Assembly: GCF_019396355.1 (NCBI RefSeq)
Contig: NZ_JAHKRK010000001.1
Span: 62,001 to 126,000 of the forward strand
Direction of reading: 5' to 3'
Source: Pseudonocardia nigra
GTDB taxonomy: Bacteria > Actinomycetota > Actinomycetes > Mycobacteriales > Pseudonocardiaceae
DNA: 64,000 bases
Shown one piece after another: positions 1 to 8,527 of the stretch. The translations under genes and the position numbers were made by a program. A model generated the notes under the pieces. The model saw only the letters and a program-made list of their open reading frames with translations, did not search any database and was not told where the DNA came from. Positions within the stretch are counted from its first letter, which is position 1. Each line of letters begins with the position of its first letter.

Positions 1-462
1 GGGATCGTCGTGGGCAACCTCGTCGTGCTCTACATCGCCGCGTCCTCGCTCGACCGCCGGGGCCGCCGGTTCTGGTTCACCGCCGGGTACGGGCTCGCGC
101 TGCTCGGCAGCGTCGGCGGCGCGGTGGCGATCGGCCTGCTCGGCTGGAACGGCTGGGTCGTGCTGTTCGTCGCGGGGGCGCTCGTGCTGTTCGGGGTCAA
201 CATCAATGCGCCCCTCGTCTACCTCTACACCGCCGAGCTGTACCCGACGCGCATGCGGGCCTGGGCGACGATGGTCGGCAGCACCATGCGCAACCTCGCC
301 TCGGTGATCGCGCCGATCACCATCGGCCTGCTGCTGGGCGCCACCACGGGCGTGCTGTGGAGCTTCGTCCTGGCCACCGTGGTGCTGCTCGTCGGGCTGG
401 CCGTCCTGCTGCGCTTCGGAGTGGAGACCAAGCAGCGCGCACTGGAGGAGCTCGCCCCGTGA
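1..462 (+). CDS. MFS transporter, C-terminal part (5' end outside window)
   Basis: The frame is open from the first base, so this is the last 153 residues of a longer gene. It is very hydrophobic, with about four membrane helices and a cytoplasmic loop reading YLYTAELYPTRMRAWA. This TAELYPTxxRA motif is typical of sugar/metabolite:proton symporters of the major facilitator superfamily. It probably imports an organic acid or similar substrate across the cytoplasmic membrane. Its stop overlaps the GTG start of the CoA-transferase by four bases, so the two are likely co-translated and the substrate may be activated by the downstream enzyme. The substrate cannot be told from this fragment. Confidence 0.85.
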   Translation, partial: GIVVGNLVVLYIAASSLDRRGRRFWFTAGYGLALLGSVGGAVAIGLLGWNGWVVLFVAGALVLFGVNINAPLVYLYTAELYPTRMRAWATMVGSTMRNLASVIAPITIGLLLGATTGVLWSFVLATVVLLVGLAVLLRFGVETKQRALEELAP

Positions 463-1640
463 CCGATCCGCTGGACGGCCTGCTGGTCGTCGACCTGTCC
501 CGGGCGCTGGCCGGCCCGCACGCCACGATGATGCTCGGCGACCTCGGCGCCCGCGTCATCAAGATCGAGACCCCGGACGGCGGCGACGACACCCGCGGCT
601 GGGGCCCGCCGTTCCGCCACCCCGAGGGCGCGGCCCGGGAGTCGACGTACTTCCTGTCGGCCAACCGGAACAAGGAGTCGATCGCGCTCGACCTGCGCTC
701 CGCCGACGGTCGTGCGCTGCTCGAGAGCCTCGTCCGGCGCGCGGACGTGCTCGTGGAGAACTTCCGCACCGGAGTGCTCGACCGCCTCGGCTTCCCCGTC
801 GCGCGGCTGCACGCGCTCAACCCACGGCTCGTGGTGCTGTCGATCTCCGGGTTCGGTCACGACGGCCCCGAGGGCGGCCGGGCGGGCTACGACCAGATCG
901 CCCAGGGCGAGGCCGGGCTGATGGCCGTCACCGGGTCCGGCCCGGACGACCCGCAGCGCGTCGGGGTGCCGATCGCCGACCTGCTCGCCGGGATGTACGG
1001 CGCCTACGGCGTGCTCGCCGCCCTGCGCGAGCGCGACCGCACCGGCGCGGGCACCCTCGTGCGGACCTCGCTGCTGGCCGCCGTGGTCGGGGTGCACGGC
1101 TTCCAGGGCACCGCGTGGACCGTCGCCGGGCAGGCCGGCACGGCCCGCGGCAACCACCACCCGTCCATCTCGCCCTACGGGCTCTTCCGCTGTAAGAACG
1201 GGGGCGTGCAGATCGCCGTCGGCAGCGAGGGCCTGTGGCGCAGGCTGTGCAGCGAGTTCGGCCTCGACGCCGACGCCGACGGGATGGGCACGAACGGCGA
1301 GCGGGTGCGGCACCCCGAGCGGGTGCGCGAGGTCGTCGAGGGGGCGTTCGCCCACGACGAGCCCGCGGCGCTGCTCGCCCGGCTCGAGCGGGCCGGCGTG
1401 CCCGCCGGCCGGATCCGCGGCATCGACGAGGTCTACGCGTGGGAGCAGACCCGCAGCCAGGGCCTGCTCGTCGACGTCGAGCACGCCACCCTCGGCCGGC
1501 TCACCCTGCCCGGGCCGCCGCTGCGGTTCTTCGACGGCGCCGGAGAGGAACGCCCGCCCCGTGCCCACGCCGCCCCGCCCACCCTGGACCAGCACGGGCC
1601 CGCGCTGCGCACCGAGTTCGCGCCGGGGGCGCTGCCATGA
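459..1640 (+). CDS. Class III (CaiB/BaiF family) CoA-transferase
   Basis: 393 residues, the usual size for formyl-CoA transferase/CaiB-like enzymes, which move CoA between carboxylic acids through an enzyme-bound aspartyl anhydride. The N-terminus (LLVVDLSRALAGPHATMMLGDLGA, then VIKIETP) is the family's first Rossmann-like segment, and Asp145 in RAGYDQIAQGE sits where the catalytic Asp is expected. The GTG start at 459 is chosen because it overlaps the transporter stop (GTGA) and begins just before the conserved domain. The gene ends in an ATGA overlap with the carboxyltransferase gene. Together with the transporter it suggests uptake and CoA activation of an organic acid; the acid is unknown. 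Confidence 0.9.
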   Translation: MTDPLDGLLVVDLSRALAGPHATMMLGDLGARVIKIETPDGGDDTRGWGPPFRHPEGAARESTYFLSANRNKESIALDLRSADGRALLESLVRRADVLVENFRTGVLDRLGFPVARLHALNPRLVVLSISGFGHDGPEGGRAGYDQIAQGEAGLMAVTGSGPDDPQRVGVPIADLLAGMYGAYGVLAALRERDRTGAGTLVRTSLLAAVVGVHGFQGTAWTVAGQAGTARGNHHPSISPYGLFRCKNGGVQIAVGSEGLWRRLCSEFGLDADADGMGTNGERVRHPERVREVVEGAFAHDEPAALLARLERAGVPAGRIRGIDEVYAWEQTRSQGLLVDVEHATLGRLTLPGPPLRFFDGAGEERPPRAHAAPPTLDQHGPALRTEFAPGALP

Positions 1641-3163
1641 CCATGACGCGGCGCACGGCCGCCGAACTGCTGCGCACCGTTCTCGATTCCGGCTCGTACC
1701 GCTCCTGGGACACCTCGCCCGACCACCGCCACGCCGACCCCGGGTACCGCCGGCAGCTCGCCGACGCCGCCGCGGCGAGCGGAGCCGACGAGGCCGTCCT
1801 GACCGGCGAGGGCCGCATCGCCGGTCGGGACGTGGCCGTCGTCTGCAGCGAGTTCGGCTTCCTCGCCGGCTCCATCGGCGCCGCGACGGCCGACCGCATC
1901 GTCGCCGCCGTCGAACGCGCCACCGCCCGCCATCTCCCCCTGCTCGCCGCGACCGCCTCCGGCGGCACCCGCATGCAGGAGGGCACGCCCGCGTTCCTCC
2001 GCATGGCCGACATCACCGCGGCGATCACCGCCCACAAGGCCGTCGGCCTGCCCTACCTCGTGTACCTGCGCCACCCCACGACCGGCGGCGTCCTGGCCTC
2101 CTGGGGCTCCCTCGGGCACGTCACCGTCGCCGAACCCGGCGCCCTGATCGGGTTCCTCGGCCCGAAGGTCCACGCCGCCCTGCACGACGGCACGCCGTTC
2201 CCGCCCGGCGTGCAGACCGCCGAGCACCTCCACACCCACGGCATCCTCGACGGCGTCCTCCCGGTCGAGCACCTCGCGGCGACGGCCGCCCGCGTCCTGG
2301 CCCTGCTCGACCCGGCCACCTCGACGGCGCCGGAGCCTCCGCCCGAACCCAGCGGACCGGCCGACTCCGCCTGGGCGCACGTCACCGCCACCCGCGACCC
2401 CGACCGCCCCGGCGCACGCGAGCTCCTGCGCGCCACCACCGACGCCGTCCCGCTCGCCGGCACCGGGCAGGGCGAGACCGGCACCGGGGTGCTGCTGGCG
2501 CTCGCCCGCTTCGGCGGCGCCCCGTGCGTGCTCGTCGCCCAGGACCGCCGCCGCCAGGCCCACCGCCCGCTCGGGCCCGGCGCGCTGCGGGTCGCCCGCC
2601 GCGGCATGCGCCTCGCGGCCGAGCTCGGGCTGCCGCTGGTCACCGTCGTCGACACCCCCGGCGCCGCGCTCACCCCGGCCGCCGAGGAAGGCGGGCTGGC
2701 CGGGGAGATCGCCCGCTGCCTCGCCGACCTCGTCGCGCTGCCCGTGCCCACCGTCTCGGTGCTCCTCGGCCAGGGCACCGGCGGCGCCGCGCTGGCCCTG
2801 CTGCCCGCCGACGCCGTCCTCGCCGCCCGGCACGCGTGGCTCACCCCGCTCCCGCCGGAGGGTGCCGCCGCGATCCTGCACGGCAGCGTCGACCGCGCCG
2901 CCGACGTCGCCGCCGCGCAGCGCATCCGCGCCGCCGACCTGCGGGAGATCGGTGCGGTGGACCGCATCGTCGATGAACGCCCCGACGCCGCGGCCGAACC
3001 CTCGGCGTTCACCGGTCGCGTCGCCCACGCGATCGAGGCGGAGCTGCACCGGCTCGCGGCGCTACCGGCAGCGGAGCGGCGCGCCGCCCGCCGAGACCGG
3101 CTGCGGGGCGGGTGGCGCGCCGGCGCACGCACCCCCGGTCCGGGGGAGGAGGAGACGACCTGA
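1637..3163 (+). CDS. Fused acyl-CoA carboxyltransferase (AccD-like + AccA-like halves)
   Basis: 508 residues. The first half (about 20-240) is a crotonase-fold carboxyltransferase beta half with GEGRIAGRDVAVVCSEFGFLAGSIG and SGGTRMQEG. The second half (about 260-490) is the alpha half, with VTVVDTPGAALTPAAEEGGLAGEIA and LLGQGTGGAALAL, the oxyanion-forming glycine loops. Such fused carboxyltransferases move carboxyl groups from carboxybiotin to acetyl- or other acyl-CoA. No zinc ribbon is present at the N-terminus, and no biotin carboxylase or biotin carrier gene lies nearby, so partners must be encoded elsewhere. The ATG at 1637 overlaps the CoA-transferase stop. The acyl-CoA substrate is not predictable; propionyl- or methylcrotonyl-CoA-like substrates are alternatives. 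Confidence 0.85.
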   Translation: MTMTRRTAAELLRTVLDSGSYRSWDTSPDHRHADPGYRRQLADAAAASGADEAVLTGEGRIAGRDVAVVCSEFGFLAGSIGAATADRIVAAVERATARHLPLLAATASGGTRMQEGTPAFLRMADITAAITAHKAVGLPYLVYLRHPTTGGVLASWGSLGHVTVAEPGALIGFLGPKVHAALHDGTPFPPGVQTAEHLHTHGILDGVLPVEHLAATAARVLALLDPATSTAPEPPPEPSGPADSAWAHVTATRDPDRPGARELLRATTDAVPLAGTGQGETGTGVLLALARFGGAPCVLVAQDRRRQAHRPLGPGALRVARRGMRLAAELGLPLVTVVDTPGAALTPAAEEGGLAGEIARCLADLVALPVPTVSVLLGQGTGGAALALLPADAVLAARHAWLTPLPPEGAAAILHGSVDRAADVAAAQRIRAADLREIGAVDRIVDERPDAAAEPSAFTGRVAHAIEAELHRLAALPAAERRAARRDRLRGGWRAGARTPGPGEEETT

Positions 3164-3250
3164 GCGTCGAGCACCGCGTCGAGGAGCCGCCCGGATGCTC
3201 GGCGCCGTCACCGGCGCGGTTCTTCCAGGAGACGGGCACGCCGACCGCCG

Positions 3251-4036
3251 TCAGGAGAACTCCGGCGGCGGGGTGCCGGTCAGCCAGGCGAGCTCGTTGT
3301 CCCGCACGAAGACCGACAGCGTCTCCTCGCGCGCCAGCGGCCACGGGTGGAAGGCCTCCAGCGAGGCCATGAGCGCGGCACCGGCCTCCGGAGTCGGATC
3401 GGCGAGCAGGCGCGCGGCGTGGCCGAGGTGGTCCTCCGGGAGCGGGTCGAGCGCCCGGAGGGTCTCCTCGAGGTACTTCGGCCCCCGGAACAGCACCCGG
3501 TGGTGGGCCAGCAGGGCCCGGCCCGCGGCGTTCACCAGGTGGACGGCGGCGTGGTGGCGCAGGAACACGTTGCCCAGCTTCCCCGCCTGCGGCAGGAAGT
3601 AGCCCCCATACAGCCGGACCTGCGCGATGAAGGACGCCGCCCGGGCCTCCCACACGCCGTCCGGCAGGAGCGGGATGCGCGCGACGAGGTCGGCGAGGTC
3701 GGCCACGCACGACCACACCACGCGCGCCCTCACGAAGGACGCGCGCACCGGGTCGTCGCCGCGCTCCACGGCCGCCTCGAGGTAGCTCAGGGTCGCCAGC
3801 TTCACGTCGACGTAGCCGTCCGGGTACGTGGCGACGTCCCGGCGCACGTAGCTCAGCCGGTTCTGCTCCCCGGCCCGGGCGAACTGGTCGTCGGTGACGA
3901 CGAGGTACACGTCGACGTCGGAGTCCGGGCGCTCGGTGCCGCGGGCGACCGACCCGACGGCGACGACCGCCAGGGACTCCGGGTCGGCGCGGACGGCGGC
4001 GACGAACTCCGCCAGCGTGTCCTCGTGGTGGCGCAT
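3251..4036 (-). CDS. Nucleotidyltransferase-domain protein
   Basis: 261 residues. The N-terminal third carries the minimal nucleotidyltransferase signature: Gly28-Ser29 followed by two metal-binding acidic residues, Asp40 and Asp42, in DSDVDVYLVV. The rest is helical with no other recognised domain, resembling stand-alone NTases of the aminoglycoside-adenylyltransferase or MNT type that transfer NMP to a small molecule or protein. The gene stands alone, divergent from the DUF222 gene and convergent with the carboxyltransferase gene. No partner HEPN toxin gene is next to it, so toxin-antitoxin membership is not supported. Substrate unknown. Confidence 0.75.
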   Translation of the reverse strand: MRHHEDTLAEFVAAVRADPESLAVVAVGSVARGTERPDSDVDVYLVVTDDQFARAGEQNRLSYVRRDVATYPDGYVDVKLATLSYLEAAVERGDDPVRASFVRARVVWSCVADLADLVARIPLLPDGVWEARAASFIAQVRLYGGYFLPQAGKLGNVFLRHHAAVHLVNAAGRALLAHHRVLFRGPKYLEETLRALDPLPEDHLGHAARLLADPTPEAGAALMASLEAFHPWPLAREETLSVFVRDNELAWLTGTPPPEFS

Positions 4037-4441
4037 GTCGTGGCCGGTCCCTTCGTTCGGTACGGGCGAGCCCTGCCACCGGTCATCCTGCCGCCGCCGG
4101 ATACGACGGGCGCTCCGAGCCCGCCACCGTCACCGCCCCGCCTCGCTGGTGACGTCCGCTGCCCGCGCCGGACCGCGACCAGCGCGCCGCGCAGCGCCTC
4201 CGGCACGGCGACGGTCGGAAGGGCGTCGCCCGCCCGCGACACCGGCGCGGCACCGGCGCCGAGCCACGTCACCTTCTCGGCCGCGGCGAGCTCGGACGGC
4301 ACCACGATCACGCCCGCCGCGGACGGGCCGCGACCACATCGACCCCTGCCACGCCCGGCCGCACAGCAATGTGATGCAGATCCCATTTGCACTGCTGGGC
4401 GGCCCTCCAGAAATGTCGGTGGTCGCACATATGTTCGAGGC
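4037..4441. other. Divergent intergenic region with possible coding relic
   Basis: About 400 bases between the divergent nucleotidyltransferase and DUF222 genes. The minus strand keeps an open frame across it (roughly 4100-4330) whose translation, for example EKVTWLGAGAAPVSRAGDAL, looks protein-like, but it has no start or recognised family and runs into the neighbour in another frame. It may be a decayed gene fragment. The right end holds the LexA-type box and the start of the DUF222 gene. Confidence 0.35.
4423..4438 (+). promoter_or_regulatory. LexA-type SOS box (TCGCACATATGTTCGA)
   Basis: The 16-bp element matches the actinobacterial/Bacillus-type LexA site TCGAAC-N4-GTTCGA with one mismatch in the left arm (TCGCAC). 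It lies three bases before the ATG of the DUF222 gene. TATGTT inside it could serve as the -10 of a leaderless transcript starting at that ATG (inference). In Mycobacterium tuberculosis several 13E12/DUF222 genes are LexA-controlled, which makes this placement credible. Confidence 0.65.
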
Positions 4442-6800
4442 ATGGCGCGGGTTTCGGTGGTCGAGGAGCTGGCGGGGATGCCGCCGGGTCCGGGGCTGTC
4501 CGCGCTGCTGGCCGCGGTGGATGTGGCCGGTGTGTGCGCGGACGAGGCGGTCGCGGTGTTGCAGGCGTGGTCCCGGCAGCGGGCCCACGATCACGCGATG
4601 TTCGTGCAGGCGATGGCCGTGGTGGCGCGGTCGAGCCGCGAGGCGACGGAGGCCGCGACTGCGGCGCAACGCCCGTATCTGCCGGTGGGTGACTGGGCGG
4701 GCGCGGAGATCGCGGCGGCGCTGACGTGGACCGAGGGCAAGACCGGGCGGGAGTTGGAGTTCGCGGAGACCCTCGTGGAGCGGTTGCCGCGGGTGCTGGC
4801 GGCGTTCGAGGCGGGGTCGATCGATCACGGGAAGGCGTGGACGTTCGCCGACGTGCTCGGGTCGGCGCAGCTGGCCGACGCCCAGCTGGAGGTGCTCTGT
4901 GCGGCGTTGGTGCCGGAGGCCCCGGGGTGGACGACAGGGCAGCTGCGGCGGCGGCTCCTGCGCGCGGTGTTGCGGGTCGACGCCGGGTACGCGCGGCGGC
5001 GGTACCGCCGTGCGGTGCGCCGCCGCGGGGTGTGCGGGTACCTGGCCCAGGACGGGACCGCGGTGATCACCGCCGACGGGCTGCCGGCCGACGAGGCCGC
5101 CGCCGCGTGCGCGCGGGTCGACCGGCTCGCCGGCGCCGTCAAGCGCGCAGGGCACCCGGGCACGCCGGCACAGATCAAGGCTGATGTGTTCCTGCGGCTG
5201 CTCGACGGAAGGCTGGCCGGGCTGAGCCACCCCGAGATCGTCGACGCCCTGCTCGCCGTCGCCGCCGAGGCCGACGTAACGGAGACCGACGCAACGGGGA
5301 CCGAGGCCGCCGAGAACGGTGCAGGTGACGCTGCTACCGCTGCAAACGGCAGCGCCGGGACCGGCGCTGCTGAAAGTGGCGCTGCCGAGAGCAGCACCAC
5401 CGAGAGCAGCACCACCGAGAGCAGCACCACCGAGAGCAGCACCACCGAGAGCAGCACCGGCGGGAGCGGCGCCGACGACGATGCCGGTGCGGCGGGCGGC
5501 GCCGGACTCCGCCCGTCCGGTCGTCCCGGGGGCGGCGCGCGGGATACCGGCTCGCAGGGCGGTGACAGCGGCGCGGCCGGCGTGAACAGCGATGGTGGCT
5601 GTGAGCACCGCCGCCGCTCGGGCGTGGAGATCCAGGTCGGGTTGACCACGCTGCTGCACCACGACGAGCGCCCGGGTGAGCTGCCCGGGTGGGGTCCGGT
5701 GCCGGCCGACGTCGGGCGGGGGTTGGTGGCGCGCCAGCACGCCGCCGAGTGGCGGTTCGCGATCGTCGACGACGAGGGCTACCTGCTGCTGGCCGGGGTG
5801 ACCCGCCGCCGTCCGCGCCCGGCCGGGCCGGGTGCGCGGGAGGCACGCGGCGGGATCGTGGAACTGCAGGTCCCAGCCGCCGTCCTGGCCGAGTTGGCCG
5901 CGCACCCCGAACAGTGCGGGCCGTGGGCCGGAGTGGTGGCCGACCTGGCCCGGCAGTACGCCGACCGCGACCGGCTCCGGGCCGATCTGACCTCACGCCC
6001 GGAGGACCGGTTCATCCGGGCCGCGTTGCGCCGCCACACAGGTCCGGGACCGCACCTGTGTGGCACCGGGATGCGGACGCCCCGCCGCCGCGGCCGACGC
6101 CGACCACACCCGTGATCACGCGGTGGGTGGGGAGAGTGTTCCCGGCAACGGCGGACCGCTGTGCGCGAAGCACCACGCGATGAAGCACCGCGGCGGCTGG
6201 CGACTCCAGCAGCCCGAGCCCGGCCGGTTCCGCTGGACCAGCCCGCTCGGGCAGACCTACCTGACGCGCGGAGAGCCGATCTGGCCGCGGCTGCCCGAAC
6301 CTCAAGCCCGCGCATCGGGGCACGAGCCCGACGATCCGCACGACGGACAGCACGTCGACATGCCGACGTTCCGTCCGGGCCCACGCCGCGCGCCCCGACG
6401 GGCCCCTGCCCGACCGCGCCGGTCCGCCGCCCGGACCAGTGGGCAGCCGGCTCGGGAGAGCCCGACGGGGACTGCCCCTTCTGATCACGGTCCTCGCCGC
6501 GGTCCGCATCCGGCAGCACAGCCGGTAGCGCTCCGGGCTCACGGCAGGCGGAGCGCCGGCATGTCCTCCTGGTGGAGCCTGCTGTTGGTCGACGACCGAG
6601 GTGGCTACTACGCACGGTGTCCGCGTGTGGCTCGAGCTTCTCCAGGGTCGAACGCGTGGCCCGGACGGCTGTTCTTCCGCAGCAAGGTGGCGGTGAGGGC
6701 GACGCCGAGCGCGTTCCTCGCGGCGTTCCGCCGAACCGTCGGCACCTCCCCCGGGGCGATACCTCAACGGCCGCGCGTGATGGTCGTCCCACGCCCGTGA
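4442..6800 (+). pseudogene. DUF222 / HNH endonuclease signature (13E12-type) protein, frameshifted
   Basis: The ATG at 4442 opens a DUF222 protein (VEELAGMPPGPGLSALLAAVD..., ASIDHGKAWTFADVL-like core) that reads to a stop at 6113-6115. Near 6045-6052 (RRHT, then a CACACA tract) the homologous frame changes: the next frame encodes TQVRDRTCVAPGCGRPA, DADHTRDHAVGG and NGGPLCAKHHAMKH, the Cys-rich HNH nuclease tail that should complete the protein. A 2-bp loss in the CA repeat, or one extra base, explains this. As it stands the HNH metal site is cut off. Homology probably ends near 6300 although the second frame runs to 6800. Residues 317-341 are a TESST repeat linker. These are repetitive, often mobile-like nuclease genes whose function is still unclear. 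Confidence 0.75.
5387..5461 (+). repeat. Five tandem 15-bp repeats (gagagcagcaccacc) encoding ESSTT
   Basis: Five head-to-tail copies of a 15-bp unit inside the DUF222 gene. They encode a Ser/Thr/Glu-rich flexible linker between the DUF222 core and the HNH part. The last copy diverges (accggc). Unit length is a multiple of three, so copy number can vary without a frameshift. Confidence 0.9.
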
Positions 6801-6803
6801 AGA
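6340..6803. other. No clear gene; tail of frameshifted DUF222 frame
   Basis: After the end of recognisable HNH homology (EPIWP, about 6290) the plus-strand frame stays open to 6800, but the translation is Arg/Pro/Ala-rich and matches nothing I know. No repeat, promoter or RNA was recognised. The amine oxidase gene ends at 6804 on the other strand. Confidence 0.4.
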
Positions 6804-8192
6804 TCAGCGCAGCGCCTCCAGCACCTCCCGCGCAGCGCGTTCGCCGGAGGAGATGGCCCCGTCCATATAGCCGTTCCATCGGCTCGCCGTCTCCGTGCCC
6901 GCCCAGTGGATCGGCCCGCACGGCTCCCGCCACCCGGACGCGCCGTGCGCCGTCCACGCGCCCGGCGCCGGGTTGGCCGCGTACCCGCCCCGCGCCCACG
7001 CGTCGTCCGGCCAGATCTTCTCCAGGTACTCCACCGGCTCCCGGGCCTCCGTGCCGAAGAGGCGGTCCAGCGTGTGCAGCACCTCCTCCCGTCGCTGGAC
7101 AGCGGGCAGCGCCGACCAGCGCCGCAGCCGGTCGCCGTAGACGAAGGCCACGAGTACGCCGTGCTCGGCCCCGGGTGGCGAGTTGTCGAACACGACGCCC
7201 GCCGCGTCCGCGGTGTACAGCGACGCCACGCCGGACAGCCCCGCGTCCCGCCAGAACGGGCGCCGGTAGGCCGCGTGCACCTTCGCCACGTCGCCCATCA
7301 CGCTGCGCTGCAGCCAGCGCGCCCGGGGCATCGGGAGCGCCGGCCGGAAGCGGATCGCCGCCGTCGCCGGCGGTGAGGTCGCCACGACCACCCGCTCGGC
7401 CCGCATCGTGCCGGCGGGGGTGTGCACCACGGCGCCGCCCGCGCCCTGCTCGACGGCCGTGACCGGCGTGCCGAGCACCACCGATCGGCCGAGGTGCGCT
7501 GCCGCGGCCAGCGCGGGTGCCTGTGCTCCCGCGACGAACCGGGCGTCCTGGGCCGCCCCCCGCGTGTCCATCAGCTGGGCGAACCCCCCGGCGGCGGCCA
7601 CGTAGAACAGCAGGTGCAGCACGGAGATCTCGCGCGGCTCCATCGCCCACACCCCCTGCACCGCGAGGTCGAGCCGCCGGCGCGCGGGGGCCGACGGCAC
7701 GGTCCGGCGGAAGAAGGTGTGGACGGTCTCGCTGTCCCAGTCCCACGCCTCGGCGGTGCCGCCCGGGTTCGCCGTGTCCACCCGCCGGGCCAGCGCGTCG
7801 ATCCTCCGGGTCGCCTCGGCGTACTCCGCGAGCCCGGGCGCCCCCTCGGGCCCGTCACCCGCGTAGCGCCGCAGCGTGCCGTCGTGCCAGACCTCGAGGT
7901 GCTCTCCGGCGTCGCAGGTGGGGAACGTGGCGCAGCCGAAGCGGTCCGCCCAGGACAGCATGTGGCGCTGCGTCGGCCCGACCCACTGCCCTCCGTGGTC
8001 GACGAGGACACCGGAGCTCGTACGCTCCGTCCGGATCCGGCCGCCGACCCGGTCCGCGGCCTCCAGGACGAGGGCCGGCACCCCGTGCTCGTGCAGTGAG
8101 AGGGCGGCGGAGAGGCCCGCGTATCCGGCACCGATCACCACGACCGGCGCGGAGGAGGGCAGGGTCGATCCCGAGGCCGGGTCCCGGTTCAT
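6804..8192 (-). CDS. Flavin-containing monoamine oxidase family protein
   Basis: 462 residues. Residues 16-50 form the FAD-binding Rossmann motif (VVVIGAGYAGLSAALSLHEHG) followed by the GG motif DRVGGRIRTE, the hallmark of the amine oxidase family (MAO, putrescine oxidase, L-amino-acid oxidase). The C-terminus has WAGTETASRWNGYMDGAISSGERAA, the FAD-binding end of the fold, in which a conserved Glu-Thr-Ala follows Gly. It should oxidise a primary or polyamine to an aldehyde plus ammonia and hydrogen peroxide. The ATG at 8192 is chosen because it precedes the Rossmann fold by about 15 residues; upstream in-frame residues look non-coding and overlap the inverted repeats. It diverges from a permease operon that may import its substrate. 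Confidence 0.88.
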   Translation of the reverse strand: MNRDPASGSTLPSSAPVVVIGAGYAGLSAALSLHEHGVPALVLEAADRVGGRIRTERTSSGVLVDHGGQWVGPTQRHMLSWADRFGCATFPTCDAGEHLEVWHDGTLRRYAGDGPEGAPGLAEYAEATRRIDALARRVDTANPGGTAEAWDWDSETVHTFFRRTVPSAPARRRLDLAVQGVWAMEPREISVLHLLFYVAAAGGFAQLMDTRGAAQDARFVAGAQAPALAAAAHLGRSVVLGTPVTAVEQGAGGAVVHTPAGTMRAERVVVATSPPATAAIRFRPALPMPRARWLQRSVMGDVAKVHAAYRRPFWRDAGLSGVASLYTADAAGVVFDNSPPGAEHGVLVAFVYGDRLRRWSALPAVQRREEVLHTLDRLFGTEAREPVEYLEKIWPDDAWARGGYAANPAPGAWTAHGASGWREPCGPIHWAGTETASRWNGYMDGAISSGERAAREVLEALR

Positions 8193-8210
8193 GCCGCCAT
8201 CGTCACCATG

Positions 8211-8228
8211 ATTGACTGGCGAGTCAAT
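8211..8228. promoter_or_regulatory. Inverted repeat ATTGACT-ggcg-AGTCAAT, probable operator
   Basis: Perfect 7-bp arms around 4 bp, 19 bases before the amine oxidase start. The AT-richer half-sites stand out from the GC-rich background and have the size of a TetR-family operator. The TetR gene at 10018 is the nearest candidate regulator; that link is an inference. Confidence 0.5.
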
Positions 8229-8322
8229 GCAGTGCCGCCGGCCGTTCACCGGGACTCCAATCATGAGATGCGCCCCGACGTCGTGGTTCTTGACAGCCGG
8301 AGTGAGCACCCACACACTCGCA

Positions 8323-8340
8323 TAACTGTCTCACCAGTTA
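8323..8340. promoter_or_regulatory. Inverted repeat TAACTG-tctcac-CAGTTA, probable operator
   Basis: Perfect 6-bp arms with a 6-bp spacer, a few bases before the ribosome-binding site of the small membrane protein gene. It differs in sequence from the repeat at 8211. A related half (AACTGTCT..TCAGT) occurs at the start of the SDR gene near 17416. Confidence 0.45.
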
Positions 8341-8356
8341 ACTATGGGAGTTCCGG

Positions 8357-8527
8357 GTGGACGATGCGACCTTCGACGACGAACTGCGACGCCGGCTCGA
8401 TCTGCTGGAGACACCGGGCAGCGGCGAGTCGGTCCTGCCCGGCCTCCCCTGGCTCGACGTGTGCCTGGCGACGCTGGGCATCGCGGCACTGAGCGTGCTC
8501 CTCCTGTGGTGGGGGTACCCGGCATGA
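8357..8527 (+). CDS. Small single-span membrane protein, coupled to NCS1 permease
   Basis: 56 residues starting at GTG, seven bases after a GGGAG ribosome-binding site at 8346-8350. The N-terminal half is acidic and soluble (DDATFDDELRRRLDLLE). Residues about 30-55 form one hydrophobic helix ending LLLWWGYPA. The stop overlaps the permease ATG (ATGA), so both are probably translated together. Length and layout suggest an accessory subunit or stabilising peptide of the permease. I recognise no named family. Confidence 0.6.
   Translation: MDDATFDDELRRRLDLLETPGSGESVLPGLPWLDVCLATLGIAALSVLLLWWGYPA

Noticed and set aside
459-1640. Calling this gene caiB of the carnitine operon
   Set aside because: It lies 9 kb away, on the other strand, in an operon with a carboxyltransferase; the family has many substrates.
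1433-3049. Long minus-strand open frames opposite the carboxyltransferase gene
   Set aside because: Arg/Gly/Ala-rich shadow frames caused by high GC at third positions; the plus strand carries clear family motifs.
3251-4036. MNT-HEPN toxin-antitoxin pair
   Set aside because: Only the nucleotidyltransferase is present; no HEPN-type gene adjoins it.
8208-8492. 94-residue plus-strand frame through the divergent promoter region
   Set aside because: It runs across both inverted repeats and the small-protein gene in another frame, with no ribosome-binding site.
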